Source of the DNA: Planctomycetota bacterium
GTDB taxonomy: Bacteria > Planctomycetota > Planctomycetia > Planctomycetales > Planctomycetaceae
DNA: 64,000 bases
NCBI GenBank assembly: GCA_018242525.1
Contig: JAFEBS010000056.1
Coordinates: 3,202 to 67,201 of the forward strand
Reading direction: 5' to 3'
Made by a program: the position numbers and the translations under genes. Position 1 is the first letter of the stretch; each line of letters starts with the position of its first letter. Below the pieces are notes generated by a model. That model was given only the letters and a program-made list of their open reading frames with translations, was not told the DNA's origin and made no database searches. This document shows positions 1-8,523 of this stretch, in pieces.

Positions 1-40
1 CCCAATTTGAAAAAGGCGATGGCCGTGGCCTGCAAGGTTT
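1..40. repeat. Partial copy of intergenic palindromic repeat family A
   Basis: The first bases of the window match the right arm of the large inverted repeat at 5801-5856 (shared core CCCAATTTGAAAAAGGCGAT followed by a GTGGCCTG-like tail). A third diverged copy lies near 8477-8516 in the opposite orientation. The copy here is cut by the window edge. Confidence 0.6.
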
Positions 41-172
41 ACCGTTTGTGGGGGTGTCGTCCCCACGAGCGGGCCGGTCGTGATTTCGGACGGGTGCCAG
101 CCGCCATTGACGATTCAAACCAACATCCTCCGGTCCGATGCCGGCGGGACGGAAGAAAGTGAGCTTTCTGTG

Positions 173-724
173 ATGCGCGATGAGGGCTGGGTCCATGATC
201 ATGACCACGATCATTCCCACGACCACGACCATGATTGCGGTCATGATCACGATCACGACACCGGTCCTGAACTGGACGCCGGACCGGACGGTGACGGCAT
301 CGAAACCTACTCGGGACACGGCGTCCGATTCCAGTATCCGGGGCATTGGGAACTGGGCGAAGAGTCCAGTCCGGAACAAACAACGATCACCGTCCAGAGC
401 CCCGGGACGACGTACTGGACATTGAGTCTGTTCGAGGAACGCCCGGATCCCCAGCAGATCGAAGCCTCGGTCATGGCAGCGTATGAAGAGATGTACGACG
501 AGATGGATGTCTATGATTCCGACATCCTGGTCCTGGGCGTTCCCGCGATCGCCCGCGAACTTGATTTTGTCTGCCTGGACCTGGTCAGCACCGCCGCCCT
601 GATTATTTTTCAAACCATGAACCACACGGTGCTCGTCCTGTTCCAGGGAGAAGATCGGGAACTGGAAACCTGCCGTCCTCAACTGGAAGCCATGACCCGC
701 AGCCTGCTGTGCGACATGGATTGA
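173..724 (+). CDS. Hypothetical protein with His/Asp-rich N-terminus
   Basis: This is a 183-residue protein of unknown function. Residues 8-29 are almost only alternating His and Asp with one Cys, a composition that would be expected to bind divalent metals such as Zn, Ni or Cu. The rest (about residues 45-183) is a compact acidic domain starting with a Tyr-Pro-x-x-Trp-like motif that resembles PsbP/DUF1795-type domains; this is a weak impression. No signal peptide or membrane helix is visible. I chose the ATG at 173 because a purine-rich GGAAGAAAGTGAG stretch precedes it. An in-frame start at 80 would add 31 residues. The mazG gene follows 21 bases downstream on the same strand, so the two may be cotranscribed. 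Confidence 0.6.
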   Translation: MRDEGWVHDHDHDHSHDHDHDCGHDHDHDTGPELDAGPDGDGIETYSGHGVRFQYPGHWELGEESSPEQTTITVQSPGTTYWTLSLFEERPDPQQIEASVMAAYEEMYDEMDVYDSDILVLGVPAIARELDFVCLDLVSTAALIIFQTMNHTVLVLFQGEDRELETCRPQLEAMTRSLLCDMD

Positions 725-745
725 ATCACGGAAGTTTGTAAGCTT

Positions 746-1654
746 ATGACGACTGATTCGAACGAGCCATTGAATCCCCCCGGGACGCCTCCCGACCCCG
801 AACAGATCGGTCCGGCGTTTCGGCAATTGTGCGAGGTCGTGGCGCGACTGCGTTCCCCCACCGGCTGTCCATGGGATCGGGAGCAAACCCTGGCCACCAT
901 CAAGCCGTTTACACTGGAGGAAACGTACGAATTGCTGGAGGCGATCGATTCCAACGACGATGCCGCGATCGTCGAGGAACTGGGTGACGTCCTGCTGCAG
1001 GTGATCCTCGACAGCCAGATTGGAGCGGACGAAGGACGGTTTGATCTGACCGATGTGGTGGCCGGATTGACTCACAAGATGATCACGCGCCATCCGCATG
1101 TGTTCGGCGACCAGACCGCCGCCACCGCCACGGAAGTTACGAAACATTGGGACCGGATCAAGCAGCAGGAAAAGCAGCGTCAGTCGATCTTTGATGGCCT
1201 GCCGCTGGCGCTTCCCGCCCTGGCTCGTGCAGCGCGGATTTCCAGCAAGGCGGCTCGGGTCGGCTACGACTTCCCCTCACGCGACATGCTGTTCGACAAG
1301 CTGCGTGAAGAACTGGACGAACTGGCCGCTGAGTTGTATCCGCAGGGTCAGCCACCCGCGGTGTCGGCGACCGCCAGCGCTCCGGTGGAACCCGATGCCC
1401 CGCCGTTTGATCCGCAGCGACAGCGCCGGATTGAAGGAGAACTGGGCGATGTGCTGTTCGTACTTGCCAACATCGCCCGTCGCTGGCACGTGAATCCTGA
1501 AGAAGCGCTGCGGGCCTCGAATCAGAAATTCGAGCGTCGGGTTCAGTACATCGAACGTCGCCTGAAGGAACAGAACCGTTCTCTGAGCGATGCCACGCTG
1601 GCCGAACTGGAACTGCTTTATCAGGAAGGCAAGCAGACCGAAACTTCGTCCTAA
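746..1654 (+). CDS. mazG: Nucleoside triphosphate pyrophosphohydrolase MazG
   Basis: MazG hydrolyses (d)NTPs to NMP and pyrophosphate in the cytoplasm, removing aberrant nucleotides. At 302 residues it is slightly longer than E. coli MazG (263). The family signature CPWDREQT lies at residues 41-48. It is followed by the metal-binding EExxE (58-62) and ExxD (78-81) of the first all-alpha domain. A second domain repeats the pattern at 188-192 and 232-235. Between the halves of the second domain is a Pro/Ala-rich insert (about 199-228) that explains the extra length. The start is the ATG at 746. Confidence 0.93.
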   Translation: MTTDSNEPLNPPGTPPDPEQIGPAFRQLCEVVARLRSPTGCPWDREQTLATIKPFTLEETYELLEAIDSNDDAAIVEELGDVLLQVILDSQIGADEGRFDLTDVVAGLTHKMITRHPHVFGDQTAATATEVTKHWDRIKQQEKQRQSIFDGLPLALPALARAARISSKAARVGYDFPSRDMLFDKLREELDELAAELYPQGQPPAVSATASAPVEPDAPPFDPQRQRRIEGELGDVLFVLANIARRWHVNPEEALRASNQKFERRVQYIERRLKEQNRSLSDATLAELELLYQEGKQTETSS

Positions 1655-1723
1655 TGGGATTACCTCCTGGCAGTCCATTCCAGATCTTCCCACCCACCAT
1701 GATTGCAAAGTGCTGTTTTGACT

Positions 1724-2251
1724 ATGAATGAACCAACCGCGTCCACAAATGATGCCCCTCCCGATTCTCCCCGACGCGTGCGCGAAATCTCTGGCAGCCT
1801 GGTTGTGATCGGCATGCTGGTCCTGGGAGTCATCGCCGTTTCATTGCTGTTTGTCTATTTCGAGTTGCATACCGGCCCGTTCCGCCCCTTGCGTGAAGCG
1901 ATCGGTCGCGAATTCCGGCATTCCCGCCCCAACGTGGAAGGGGGCCGCGTGAAGGGCCGTGGCCCGATGATCCTGCGGATCTCGCTGAGTGTCCCGTTTG
2001 ACCCGGTCGTGGAAGAGCAGAAGGCGACCGAGATCAATACCCGCATCCTGGAAATCGCCAGGAATTACCAGGATCTTCCCAGCTTTGAGCAGGTCCAGAT
2101 CAACCTGATCAACTTCGTTCCTGAATCGACGGCCAAACGTCGAACGTTCGACTTCACCGGCGCGGGCGTCCCCATCGTTAAGCCAACAAACTCCACCAGG
2201 CCGGCGGAGTCACAAATGGTACCGCAGCCAACGCTGCCAGCGTCGGAATGA
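1724..2251 (+). CDS. Hypothetical single-pass membrane protein
   Basis: This is a 175-residue protein that I do not recognise. A short Pro/Thr-rich cytoplasmic tail is followed by one strong transmembrane helix at about residues 24-46. A soluble domain of about 100 residues follows, ending in a Pro/Thr-rich tail. An upstream in-frame TTG at 1703 is possible, but the ATG at 1724 gives a better N-terminus. The gene is convergent with the RND permease gene, whose stop is only 12 bases away. No terminator hairpin fits between them. Confidence 0.6.
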   Translation: MNEPTASTNDAPPDSPRRVREISGSLVVIGMLVLGVIAVSLLFVYFELHTGPFRPLREAIGREFRHSRPNVEGGRVKGRGPMILRISLSVPFDPVVEEQKATEINTRILEIARNYQDLPSFEQVQINLINFVPESTAKRRTFDFTGAGVPIVKPTNSTRPAESQMVPQPTLPASE

Positions 2252-2263
2252 TCCGTATCCAAT

Positions 2264-5200
2264 TCAGTGTCCGTCGGATTGTTCGTCGCCGTCGCTTGCG
2301 TCTTGAGCCAACCCAGTCAGTCGCGCAATGTCGAAAAAGACCATGTTGATCGCCGGGACAACGACCAGTGTCAGCACCGTGGCAAAGATCAATCCCCAGG
2401 TCAATGTCACAGCCAGTGGAATCAGGAACTTCGCCTGAAAACTGGTCTCGAACATCAACGGCGACATTCCCACCACGGCGGTAATCGTGTTCAGGACGAT
2501 TGCCCGCATCCGCAGCTTGCTGCCAGCGACACTGGATTCAAAATGACTCATGCCGCTGCGGACCCGGTTGTTGATGAAGTCGACCAGGACCAGTGAGTCG
2601 TTGACCACAATTCCGTTCAGCGCGACCAGCCCGATGGCACTCATGATGGTCAGGTCGTACCCCATGATCCAGTGACCGACGATCGCGCCCTGAACGCCAA
2701 ACGGTACTGCGATCAGGACGACGATCGGCTGAATGTAGGATCGGAACAATGCCGTCAGCAGGACATAGATGATTCCCAGTGATATCGGAAAAGCGATCAG
2801 CATGCTGTCCATGAACTTCTTGTTTTCCAGGGTTTTCCCCCGCATGCTGACTCGCACCCCCGGATGCTGGTCTCTGAGTTCCGTGTTGATCCAGTTCTGA
2901 ATGGACGCCGAGATTTCGTTGTCGTTGTGCTGGTCGTCCACATCGGCATAGATCGAGATCGCCCGGCGGAATTCGCTGCGCTGGATCGAATCGTGAGCGC
3001 GGTCTTCCGTCAGTTCGGCGACTTCACTCAATGGGACCCAATTGTGCTTGCCCAGCACGTTCGGCGGCGACGGAATCCACATGGCTTCCAGCATCGAATC
3101 ATCCTGCCGATATTCCTTGGGATACCGGACCATAATCTTGACGTCTTCGCGGTTGCGGGAAATTCGTCGGGCTTCGCGGCCGAAGAACGCATTGCGGACT
3201 TCGTGCCCCAGCGTGGCCACGGTGATCCCGGTTGGCCGGGCCGTTTCGTGCAATCGCAACTGCATTTCCCGCAGTCGGGCGTTGACGTTGTCGTCGATGT
3301 CGAACACCCCGTCATACGTGACGAGTTTTTCGCGGATCGCCTGGGCGGCGGCCAGACTGTCCTCGAACCGATCTGCCGAAACATTCAATTCCAGTGCCCG
3401 GCCCGCGGGACCGCCGTTCAGTGACGACCAGGTCACGGCATTGACTCCGCTGAGCTGTTCCGCCTGCTGACGCAATTCAATCAGGATCGCTTCACTGGTG
3501 CGGCTGCGCCGATGGGCTTCCTTCAATTCGACGATCAACTGTCCCAGGTGCGAACCCAGGTTTTGACCGACCGCTCCTTCACCCGCAATGTCGACCTGGA
3601 TCCCAACCAGCATCTGCACGTTGACGACTTCGGGCAGGCTGGTCAGGTGATCGCTCAATTGTTTCAGGCGATCCCTGGTCAGTTCCACCGGTGTGCCGAT
3701 CGACATTTCCAGGGATCCGACCAGGGTTTCGCTGTCCATCTTGGGGACCGGCACGAACGGGACGATTCCTCCCAGAACCAGGCCGATGGCAACTGACAAG
3801 GTGGCCACGGCCGACGCCAGCGTGACATAGCGCCAGCGCAACAGCAGTCGGATCAACCGGTCGTACCAGACGTCGACCACCACGCCCAGAACTCGATCCT
3901 TCGTCACCACGACACGATTCCAGATGTGCGCGAACCCGGAATCAATGGTCGCGGATTCACCGCCCGACCAGGTGCCCTTCGATGTTCGCGCCGGAACTTT
4001 CAGGTGCCCCAGATGCGTTGGCAGGATGACCAGGGCTTCCAGCATCGACATGCTCATGGCTGCGATGCAGACCATGGGAAGTTCCTTCAGGAAATCGCCC
4101 AGTTGGCCTTTGATGAACAGCAGGGGGATGAATGCACCGATTGTGGTTCCCGTCATGACAACAATCGGCCACATCACTTCTTCGGAACCCTCGATCGCGG
4201 CGACGTCGGGGGGCAGTCCCTCCTGCATGCGCCGGTAAACGTTTTCGCCCATCACGATTGCTTCGTCGACATCGATGCTCAGGACGATGATCAGTCCCAT
4301 CAGGCTGACCAGATTCAATGAAACTCCCATCAGCGACATCATCAGAAATGTTCCCAGAAACGTCACGGGCAGGCCGGTGGCCGCCCAGAAGGCAACGCGA
4401 CGATCCAGGAACAGCACCAGCGTCAGCAGGATCAGGAACAAGCCCTGCAGGCCATTGTCCACCATCAGGGCAATTCGCCCTTCTACAAACCTTGCCAGGT
4501 CGGTGTGCAGAGCGACCTTGAATTTATGGTCGAATGGTTTCGACAGACTTTTCTGATAGTAGATTTCCGGGTCGGGATGCCCGATCGCCAGGTTCGCCAG
4601 GCGTGATCCGTGTGCCCACACGATGGCAAACGGACGCCAGTACCAGGGTTGATTCGCCGCGTCGTCCAGGCCATACGGATCAAAGGGCAACCCCTTTTTG
4701 GCCAGGATATACGCCTTGACCAACTGGGAAATCCGGATCGCATCCTGGCCAGTATTCTGGTGGACGACGCAATTGATCGACGGTTCGCCATTGAAATATC
4801 CCTCCTGGTCGATGTCGACGAACGCGTCCTGCACAGAGGCGACGTCCGAGAGGTAGACCGTACGTCCATCGGCCAGGCTGCGGACGATGATCTTGTTCAG
4901 ATCCACGCCGCGTTGTTCCTCGCCCAGGGTCCGAATGGACAGCGAACTGCGGCTGGCATCGATTTGACCTCCGGTGACATCCAGATTGGCCTGGCGGATG
5001 GCGGTGGCGACATCGTCAAACGTGATGTCGTATTCCATCAGCTTGGCGGGACGGATTTCGACACTGATCTCGTCATCCTTCGCGCCGTTCATGACGACAT
5101 CGCTGACTCCCGGCAGCAGCAAGAGTTCGTCACGCATCGACCGCGCCGCTCGCTTGCGATCGGCATCGCTGCCGGCCCCATAAACGGCGACGGCGATCAC

Positions 5201-5608
5201 CGGCAGCTTGGGCTCCAGTTTTTTGATGGTCGATTTTTCGGCGTCGGCGGGCAGGTCTTCGATCGCATCGATTTCCGCCTTGACGTCCTGCAGGACCCGG
5301 TCGACGTTGCGCGTGCCTGGCAGCAGGCTCAACCGGGTGAGGCTCATCCCTTCAATGATCGTGGAATCGACCTCATCGACCCCTTCGACGTCCCGGACCG
5401 CCTCCTCAATTTTGACGGTCAGGACTTTTTCGATTTCCTGCGGCGAAACGCCCGGGTAAATCGTCGTAATCAGCAATTTCTCCGGCCTCGATTCCGGAAA
5501 CATTTCCCGGGTCAAAGTCAGAGCGCTGATCATTCCGCTGATGATAATGACCATCATCAGCAGATTGACCAGCACAGGATTGCGAACGCTGAAGCGGGGC
5601 AGTGACAT
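2264..5608 (-). CDS. Efflux RND transporter permease subunit (AcrB-like)
   Basis: This is an inner-membrane, proton-driven efflux pump subunit of 1114 residues. The N-terminus has the typical short tail and first helix (NPVLVNLLMMVIIISGM). Two large periplasmic loops follow helices 1 and 7. Helix 4 carries the proton-relay region as D-E-A-I-V rather than the usual D-D-A-I-V. I place the start at 5608 because the reading frame upstream of it runs through a palindromic repeat and encodes no conserved residues. The membrane-fusion and outer-membrane partners are not in the window. The substrate cannot be told from sequence. Confidence 0.9.
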   Translation of the reverse strand: MSLPRFSVRNPVLVNLLMMVIIISGMISALTLTREMFPESRPEKLLITTIYPGVSPQEIEKVLTVKIEEAVRDVEGVDEVDSTIIEGMSLTRLSLLPGTRNVDRVLQDVKAEIDAIEDLPADAEKSTIKKLEPKLPVIAVAVYGAGSDADRKRAARSMRDELLLLPGVSDVVMNGAKDDEISVEIRPAKLMEYDITFDDVATAIRQANLDVTGGQIDASRSSLSIRTLGEEQRGVDLNKIIVRSLADGRTVYLSDVASVQDAFVDIDQEGYFNGEPSINCVVHQNTGQDAIRISQLVKAYILAKKGLPFDPYGLDDAANQPWYWRPFAIVWAHGSRLANLAIGHPDPEIYYQKSLSKPFDHKFKVALHTDLARFVEGRIALMVDNGLQGLFLILLTLVLFLDRRVAFWAATGLPVTFLGTFLMMSLMGVSLNLVSLMGLIIVLSIDVDEAIVMGENVYRRMQEGLPPDVAAIEGSEEVMWPIVVMTGTTIGAFIPLLFIKGQLGDFLKELPMVCIAAMSMSMLEALVILPTHLGHLKVPARTSKGTWSGGESATIDSGFAHIWNRVVVTKDRVLGVVVDVWYDRLIRLLLRWRYVTLASAVATLSVAIGLVLGGIVPFVPVPKMDSETLVGSLEMSIGTPVELTRDRLKQLSDHLTSLPEVVNVQMLVGIQVDIAGEGAVGQNLGSHLGQLIVELKEAHRRSRTSEAILIELRQQAEQLSGVNAVTWSSLNGGPAGRALELNVSADRFEDSLAAAQAIREKLVTYDGVFDIDDNVNARLREMQLRLHETARPTGITVATLGHEVRNAFFGREARRISRNREDVKIMVRYPKEYRQDDSMLEAMWIPSPPNVLGKHNWVPLSEVAELTEDRAHDSIQRSEFRRAISIYADVDDQHNDNEISASIQNWINTELRDQHPGVRVSMRGKTLENKKFMDSMLIAFPISLGIIYVLLTALFRSYIQPIVVLIAVPFGVQGAIVGHWIMGYDLTIMSAIGLVALNGIVVNDSLVLVDFINNRVRSGMSHFESSVAGSKLRMRAIVLNTITAVVGMSPLMFETSFQAKFLIPLAVTLTWGLIFATVLTLVVVPAINMVFFDIARLTGLAQDASDGDEQSDGH

Positions 5609-5696
5609 TGTGATTTGGACGCCGACCGATACTCGTGGAGACGATGCCGCCGGATTATAGCGACTGGTTTGGCGGTGGCGACCATGGCCTGAATCA

Positions 5697-5844
5697 GGGC
5701 GATCGCCTTTTTCAACTTGGGGTGCCACGGTCTTACTGGCCTTACTGTCTTCAGTAAGGCCGTGCGAGTGCTCAATCAGCACAGCCTTGTCGCGGACTCC
5801 AAGACCGTGGCACCCGATTCCCAATTTGAAAAAGGCGATCGCCC
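5697..5844. repeat. Large nested inverted repeat (family A)
   Basis: The outer arms at 5697-5734 and 5801-5844 are imperfect inverted repeats that share GGGCGATCGCC, TTTTTCAA-TTGGG and GTGCCACGGTCTT. Inside them, 5738-5747 and 5752-5761 form a perfect 10-bp stem with a 4-base loop. The right arm recurs at the window start and, diverged, at 8477-8516. The element lies just upstream of the RND permease gene, so it sits in or near its promoter. Confidence 0.75.
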
Positions 5845-5984
5845 TGTGGCCTGAATGGCGTTACATGAACCTGGGACACTCTGCCGACGCGCGAGCGAAG
5901 GATTCGTCGATGCGTGTCCAACTCGATCATTCCGACCGGGTTCCCCGGGGATCGTACGTCGAAGGATCGGCATACAAAACGAAC

Positions 5985-6011
5985 AGAACCCCGTGTCTTA
6001 AACGGGGTTCT
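5985..6011 (-). terminator. Hairpin downstream of tRNA-Cys
   Basis: A perfect 10-bp stem (AGAACCCCGT / ACGGGGTTCT) with a 7-base loop lies 7 bases beyond the tRNA 3' end. A short T-rich run follows on the minus strand. It is probably the tRNA-Cys terminator. Confidence 0.6.
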
Positions 6012-6017
6012 GCTGAG

Positions 6018-6089
6018 AGGCTCCGGTCGGAGTCGAACCGACGATGACGGATTTGCAATCCGCTGCCTTAGCCACTTGGCTACGGAGCC
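6018..6089 (-). tRNA. tRNA-Cys (anticodon GCA)
   Basis: The minus strand folds as a cloverleaf. The acceptor stem is GGCTCCG/CGGAGCC, the anticodon loop is ATTGCAAAT with anticodon GCA, the T-loop is GGTTCGACTCC, and the discriminator base is U73, as usual for tRNA-Cys. CCA is not encoded. Confidence 0.93.
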
Positions 6090-6387
6090 GACAGACCAAG
6101 AATCGGCAATCGAATGTCGCGGGTTGAGTTTTCCCGGGGTGAGAACCGGGAAAATCCATCCATTGAGCACTTCCGGCAAACATTGCCTGACACCGCGAAT
6201 CCTAATTGCGCTCTTGCGGGCGGTCAACTGCCAAATTAGAGTTCCGCGGAACACGGGTGAAGTTTGCGGCGGGGCTCACAACGCATTTGGCCATTCGGAG
6301 TTACGCTCACATGCCGGAGTCGGATGGCAAACGACGATCGACACTGACCCGAAATTCCGGGGATCGAGGCACACCGAGGCAAAGACG
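6090..6387. other. Intergenic spacer between the two tRNA genes
   Basis: No convincing gene is seen. It holds a 9-bp hairpin at 6129-6154 (TTTTCCCGG/CCGGGAAAA) with A/T runs on both sides, which could terminate transcription in either direction. The promoter of tRNA-Cys should lie just above 6090, but I see no clear -35/-10 pair. Confidence 0.4.
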
Positions 6388-6416
6388 CAAAAAAGCCCCT
6401 GAACGCAAGGGCTTTT
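6388..6416 (-). terminator. Rho-independent terminator of tRNA-Met
   Basis: An AAAAGCCC/GGGCTTTT stem continues into a T run on the minus strand, a few bases downstream of the tRNA-Met 3' end. Confidence 0.75.
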
Positions 6417-6421
6417 ACGAG

Positions 6422-6495
6422 TAGCAAGGGCGGGACTCGAACCCGCGACCCCAGGCTTATGAAGCCTGTGCTCTAACCGACTGAGCTACCTTGCC
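6422..6495 (-). tRNA. tRNA-Met (anticodon CAT)
   Basis: The minus strand gives a 74-nt cloverleaf with acceptor stem GGCAAGG/CCTTGCT, D-arm TAGCTCAGTCGGTTAGAGC and anticodon loop CTTCATAAG. The G1-U72 wobble closes the acceptor stem and the discriminator is A73. The anticodon stem lacks the three G:C pairs of initiator tRNA, so an elongator Met tRNA is most likely. A tRNA-Ile with modified CAU cannot be fully excluded. CCA is not encoded. Confidence 0.92.
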
Positions 6496-6744
6496 ATCCG
6501 GCGACGGTCCTAACCCGGAATCCAGTTCTGTTTTCGGGACCACCGACGCGGGAAGTTTAGCGTATTCCCTTCAGGCGACAAGCCAACCGCCATGATTCGC
6601 ATGAGGAGCGCTCAGGAAATCCTAGGACAGCGATTCCCAAACCGTTTGACCGATCAGGGATTTACGCCTGCCGATCCACGGATGACTGCCTCGCTGACGC
6701 TGCGGGTTACATGGCCGTTGGCCGTCAGCTCAATGGCACTGATC

Positions 6745-6825
6745 TTGTGAGCCGCACGGCGCTAGCCGCGGGTGCATTCTCACTCGTACCCGAAGAACCC
6801 GCGGCTAGCGCCGTGCGGCTCACAA
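6745..6825. repeat. Perfect 29-bp inverted repeat
   Basis: The arms 6745-6773 and 6797-6825 are exact reverse complements, separated by 23 bases. The core GGCGCTAGCCGCGGGT is of a kind I associate with planctomycete intergenic repeats. It lies 22 bases beyond the stop of the epimerase-like gene and could act as a bidirectional terminator or mRNA 3' stabiliser. Confidence 0.8.
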
Positions 6826-6847
6826 AATCATTGGGCTAGCGCCGCCT

Positions 6848-7690
6848 TCAGCCTGCCATCATCCGTTTCATGAACGCCAGGGCGTGCTGAGCCAAGTATT
6901 CTTCGTTCGGAAACATCCGTCGCCAGACTTTGGTGGCCGCGGCCAGGGCGGGCAGTGCCAGGCCAAAGGCTTCGACCATCAGCCAGCCGTAGTACTTCAG
7001 CGTTTTCAGCATCTGGAACGTGGTTTCCCAGTCGACATGGCCTTCGCCCGGAGTGGACCGGTCGTTCTCCGAAATATGGACGTGGACGACCTGATCCCAG
7101 CACGATTGCATCGCGGCCGCGAGGTTCTTTTCCTCAATATTCGCGTGGAACGTGTCGTACATCATTTTCAGGTTCGGATGATTCGCTTCACGGCAGAATC
7201 GGGCATCGTCCGCGGCGTTTGTCAGGAAGTAGCATTCAAACCGATTCAGGTATTCCACGACCAATGTGACGTCGTTGGCCTGAGCATGGTCGGCCGCCTT
7301 GGTCAGGGTTTCCAGCCCCCATTTCCATTCGTCTTTCGTGGGTCCGGCCCCGCTGAAGGTTCCCAGGGCCGAATGAATCGGGCCGCACAGGTGAGTGGCC
7401 CCGCTGGCGGCACACATGTCGATCGCTTTTTTCAGTCGGGACAGACCCGCCTTGCGGATCTTCGCACTCGAGGAAATCGGGTTTTCCGCATCCGTGCAAA
7501 CGGTCACCGCCGTCCGGCCCAGGCCGATGGCATCCAGCTTCTTGCCCAGCTTCGTGAACTTCGACTTGTCCATCTCGAAGATGGGGAGTTCGACGCCGTC
7601 GTACCCCCACGCCTTGAGATTCTCCAGCAGCGGGTAGTGCTCTTCGGTCACATCCGAAGTCCACAGCAGCATATTCATCCCGAACTTCAT
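6848..7690 (-). CDS. Sugar epimerase, D-tagatose/D-allulose 3-epimerase-like
   Basis: This is a 280-residue TIM-barrel protein of the AP-endonuclease-2-like sugar isomerase family, probably cytoplasmic. The putative metal ligands Glu146, Asp179, His205 and Glu240 keep exactly the spacing known for Pseudomonas cichorii D-tagatose 3-epimerase (152, 185, 211, 246). The GPIHSALG motif at 103-110 also matches that family. Interconversion of ketohexoses at C3, or a related isomerisation, is therefore likely. The exact sugar is unknown. The start codon overlaps the stop of the upstream gene (ATGA), so translation of the two is coupled. Confidence 0.85.
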   Translation of the reverse strand: MKFGMNMLLWTSDVTEEHYPLLENLKAWGYDGVELPIFEMDKSKFTKLGKKLDAIGLGRTAVTVCTDAENPISSSAKIRKAGLSRLKKAIDMCAASGATHLCGPIHSALGTFSGAGPTKDEWKWGLETLTKAADHAQANDVTLVVEYLNRFECYFLTNAADDARFCREANHPNLKMMYDTFHANIEEKNLAAAMQSCWDQVVHVHISENDRSTPGEGHVDWETTFQMLKTLKYYGWLMVEAFGLALPALAAATKVWRRMFPNEEYLAQHALAFMKRMMAG

Positions 7691-8427
7691 GGCGTCGATT
7701 CCTCGATGTTGGTGTCGTTGGTGGAACTGAGTCGATCGGGCGGCAGCGTCGCCGTTGCGGCTGAGTTCCCCGCGAAGTAATGCCTGGCGGGCAACAGATC
7801 GTCGACCCGCTGTCGGACGATCTCGCGGGCAGCAGCCAGCAGTTCCTCAGCGGTGGCTGGGAGCGGCGACAGTTTGACCCGCTCCAACACCTGATTCAAG
7901 CGCACCAGCAGCCGCTGATCGTCAAAATAATCCCGCAGAAACTGTTTCTGACGAAAAAGTTCGACAAACCACGCCAACCGATCGGTCGGCTGCCGGGCCA
8001 TCCGATTGACGGCCGCCTGGATCTCGGCGGGATTCACGGACGCCAAAACTTCGTAGTACCGCTCCAGCTCAGCCGGGTGCCGTTCCATCAGGATCGCGTC
8101 CAGCAGTAATTCCATCCCGACGTGGCCCAAAAAGCCGCAATTGAATTTGTCGTCGGCCCCCAGTCCCCGGCGAAACAGCAGCGTCAGTTGACCAGTCACC
8201 TCGACGAATCCACGGGTGGCATGAAACCAGCCGTCGTCGTGCAGATGCTGAGCGGCCCCGGCGGCGATTTCCGACTGGATCGGGGCCGCCGAATCCAACC
8301 AGGGAATCAACTGGCGGGGCCGCAATCGGACCCTGCGGTCGATCACGGACAACCAGTCCGGGACTGCGGTTCCCGCGACAAAATAGGGCCGGTCCAAGTG
8401 CAGCAGTGCATGTGCGAAGTAATTCAT
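7687..8427 (-). CDS. Hypothetical protein, AcpH-like N-terminus
   Basis: This is a 246-residue soluble protein. The start MNYFAHALLHL resembles the opening of acyl-carrier-protein phosphodiesterases (MNYLAH...), an HD-like helical family, and Asp/His residues are scattered through the helices. The similarity is short, so this is only a hint. It overlaps the epimerase-like gene by 4 bases and is the first gene of a two-gene unit. Two acidic/basic helix-rich segments at about 130-215 look like an all-alpha fold. No signal peptide is visible. Confidence 0.65.
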   Translation of the reverse strand: MNYFAHALLHLDRPYFVAGTAVPDWLSVIDRRVRLRPRQLIPWLDSAAPIQSEIAAGAAQHLHDDGWFHATRGFVEVTGQLTLLFRRGLGADDKFNCGFLGHVGMELLLDAILMERHPAELERYYEVLASVNPAEIQAAVNRMARQPTDRLAWFVELFRQKQFLRDYFDDQRLLVRLNQVLERVKLSPLPATAEELLAAAREIVRQRVDDLLPARHYFAGNSAATATLPPDRLSSTNDTNIEESTP

Positions 8428-8476
8428 GCGTCGATTATGAACGGATTCGGCTCAATGGCAACCAGTTCGATGGCCA

Positions 8477-8516
8477 GGGCCATCGCCTGTTTCCAATTGG
8501 GAATCGGGTGCCACGG
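8477..8516. repeat. Diverged copy of repeat family A
   Basis: The sequence runs GGCCATCGCC, TTTCCAATTGGGAATCGG, GTGCCACGGTTAT. This is the reverse orientation of the arm at 5801-5844, with several substitutions. It sits between the AcpH-like gene and the next minus-strand gene. Confidence 0.6.
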
Positions 8517-8523
8517 TTATGGG

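Noticed and set aside
39-383. Minus-strand Arg/His-rich frame over the first gene
   Set aside because: It is the reverse reading of the His/Asp codons and has no start signal.
4610-5605. A 331-codon plus-strand open frame
   Set aside because: It is antisense to the RND permease gene and contains only reverse-frame composition.
5609-5824. N-terminal extension of the RND permease
   Set aside because: The 72 extra codons run through the palindromic repeat and encode no plausible leader. The usual family start is at 5608.
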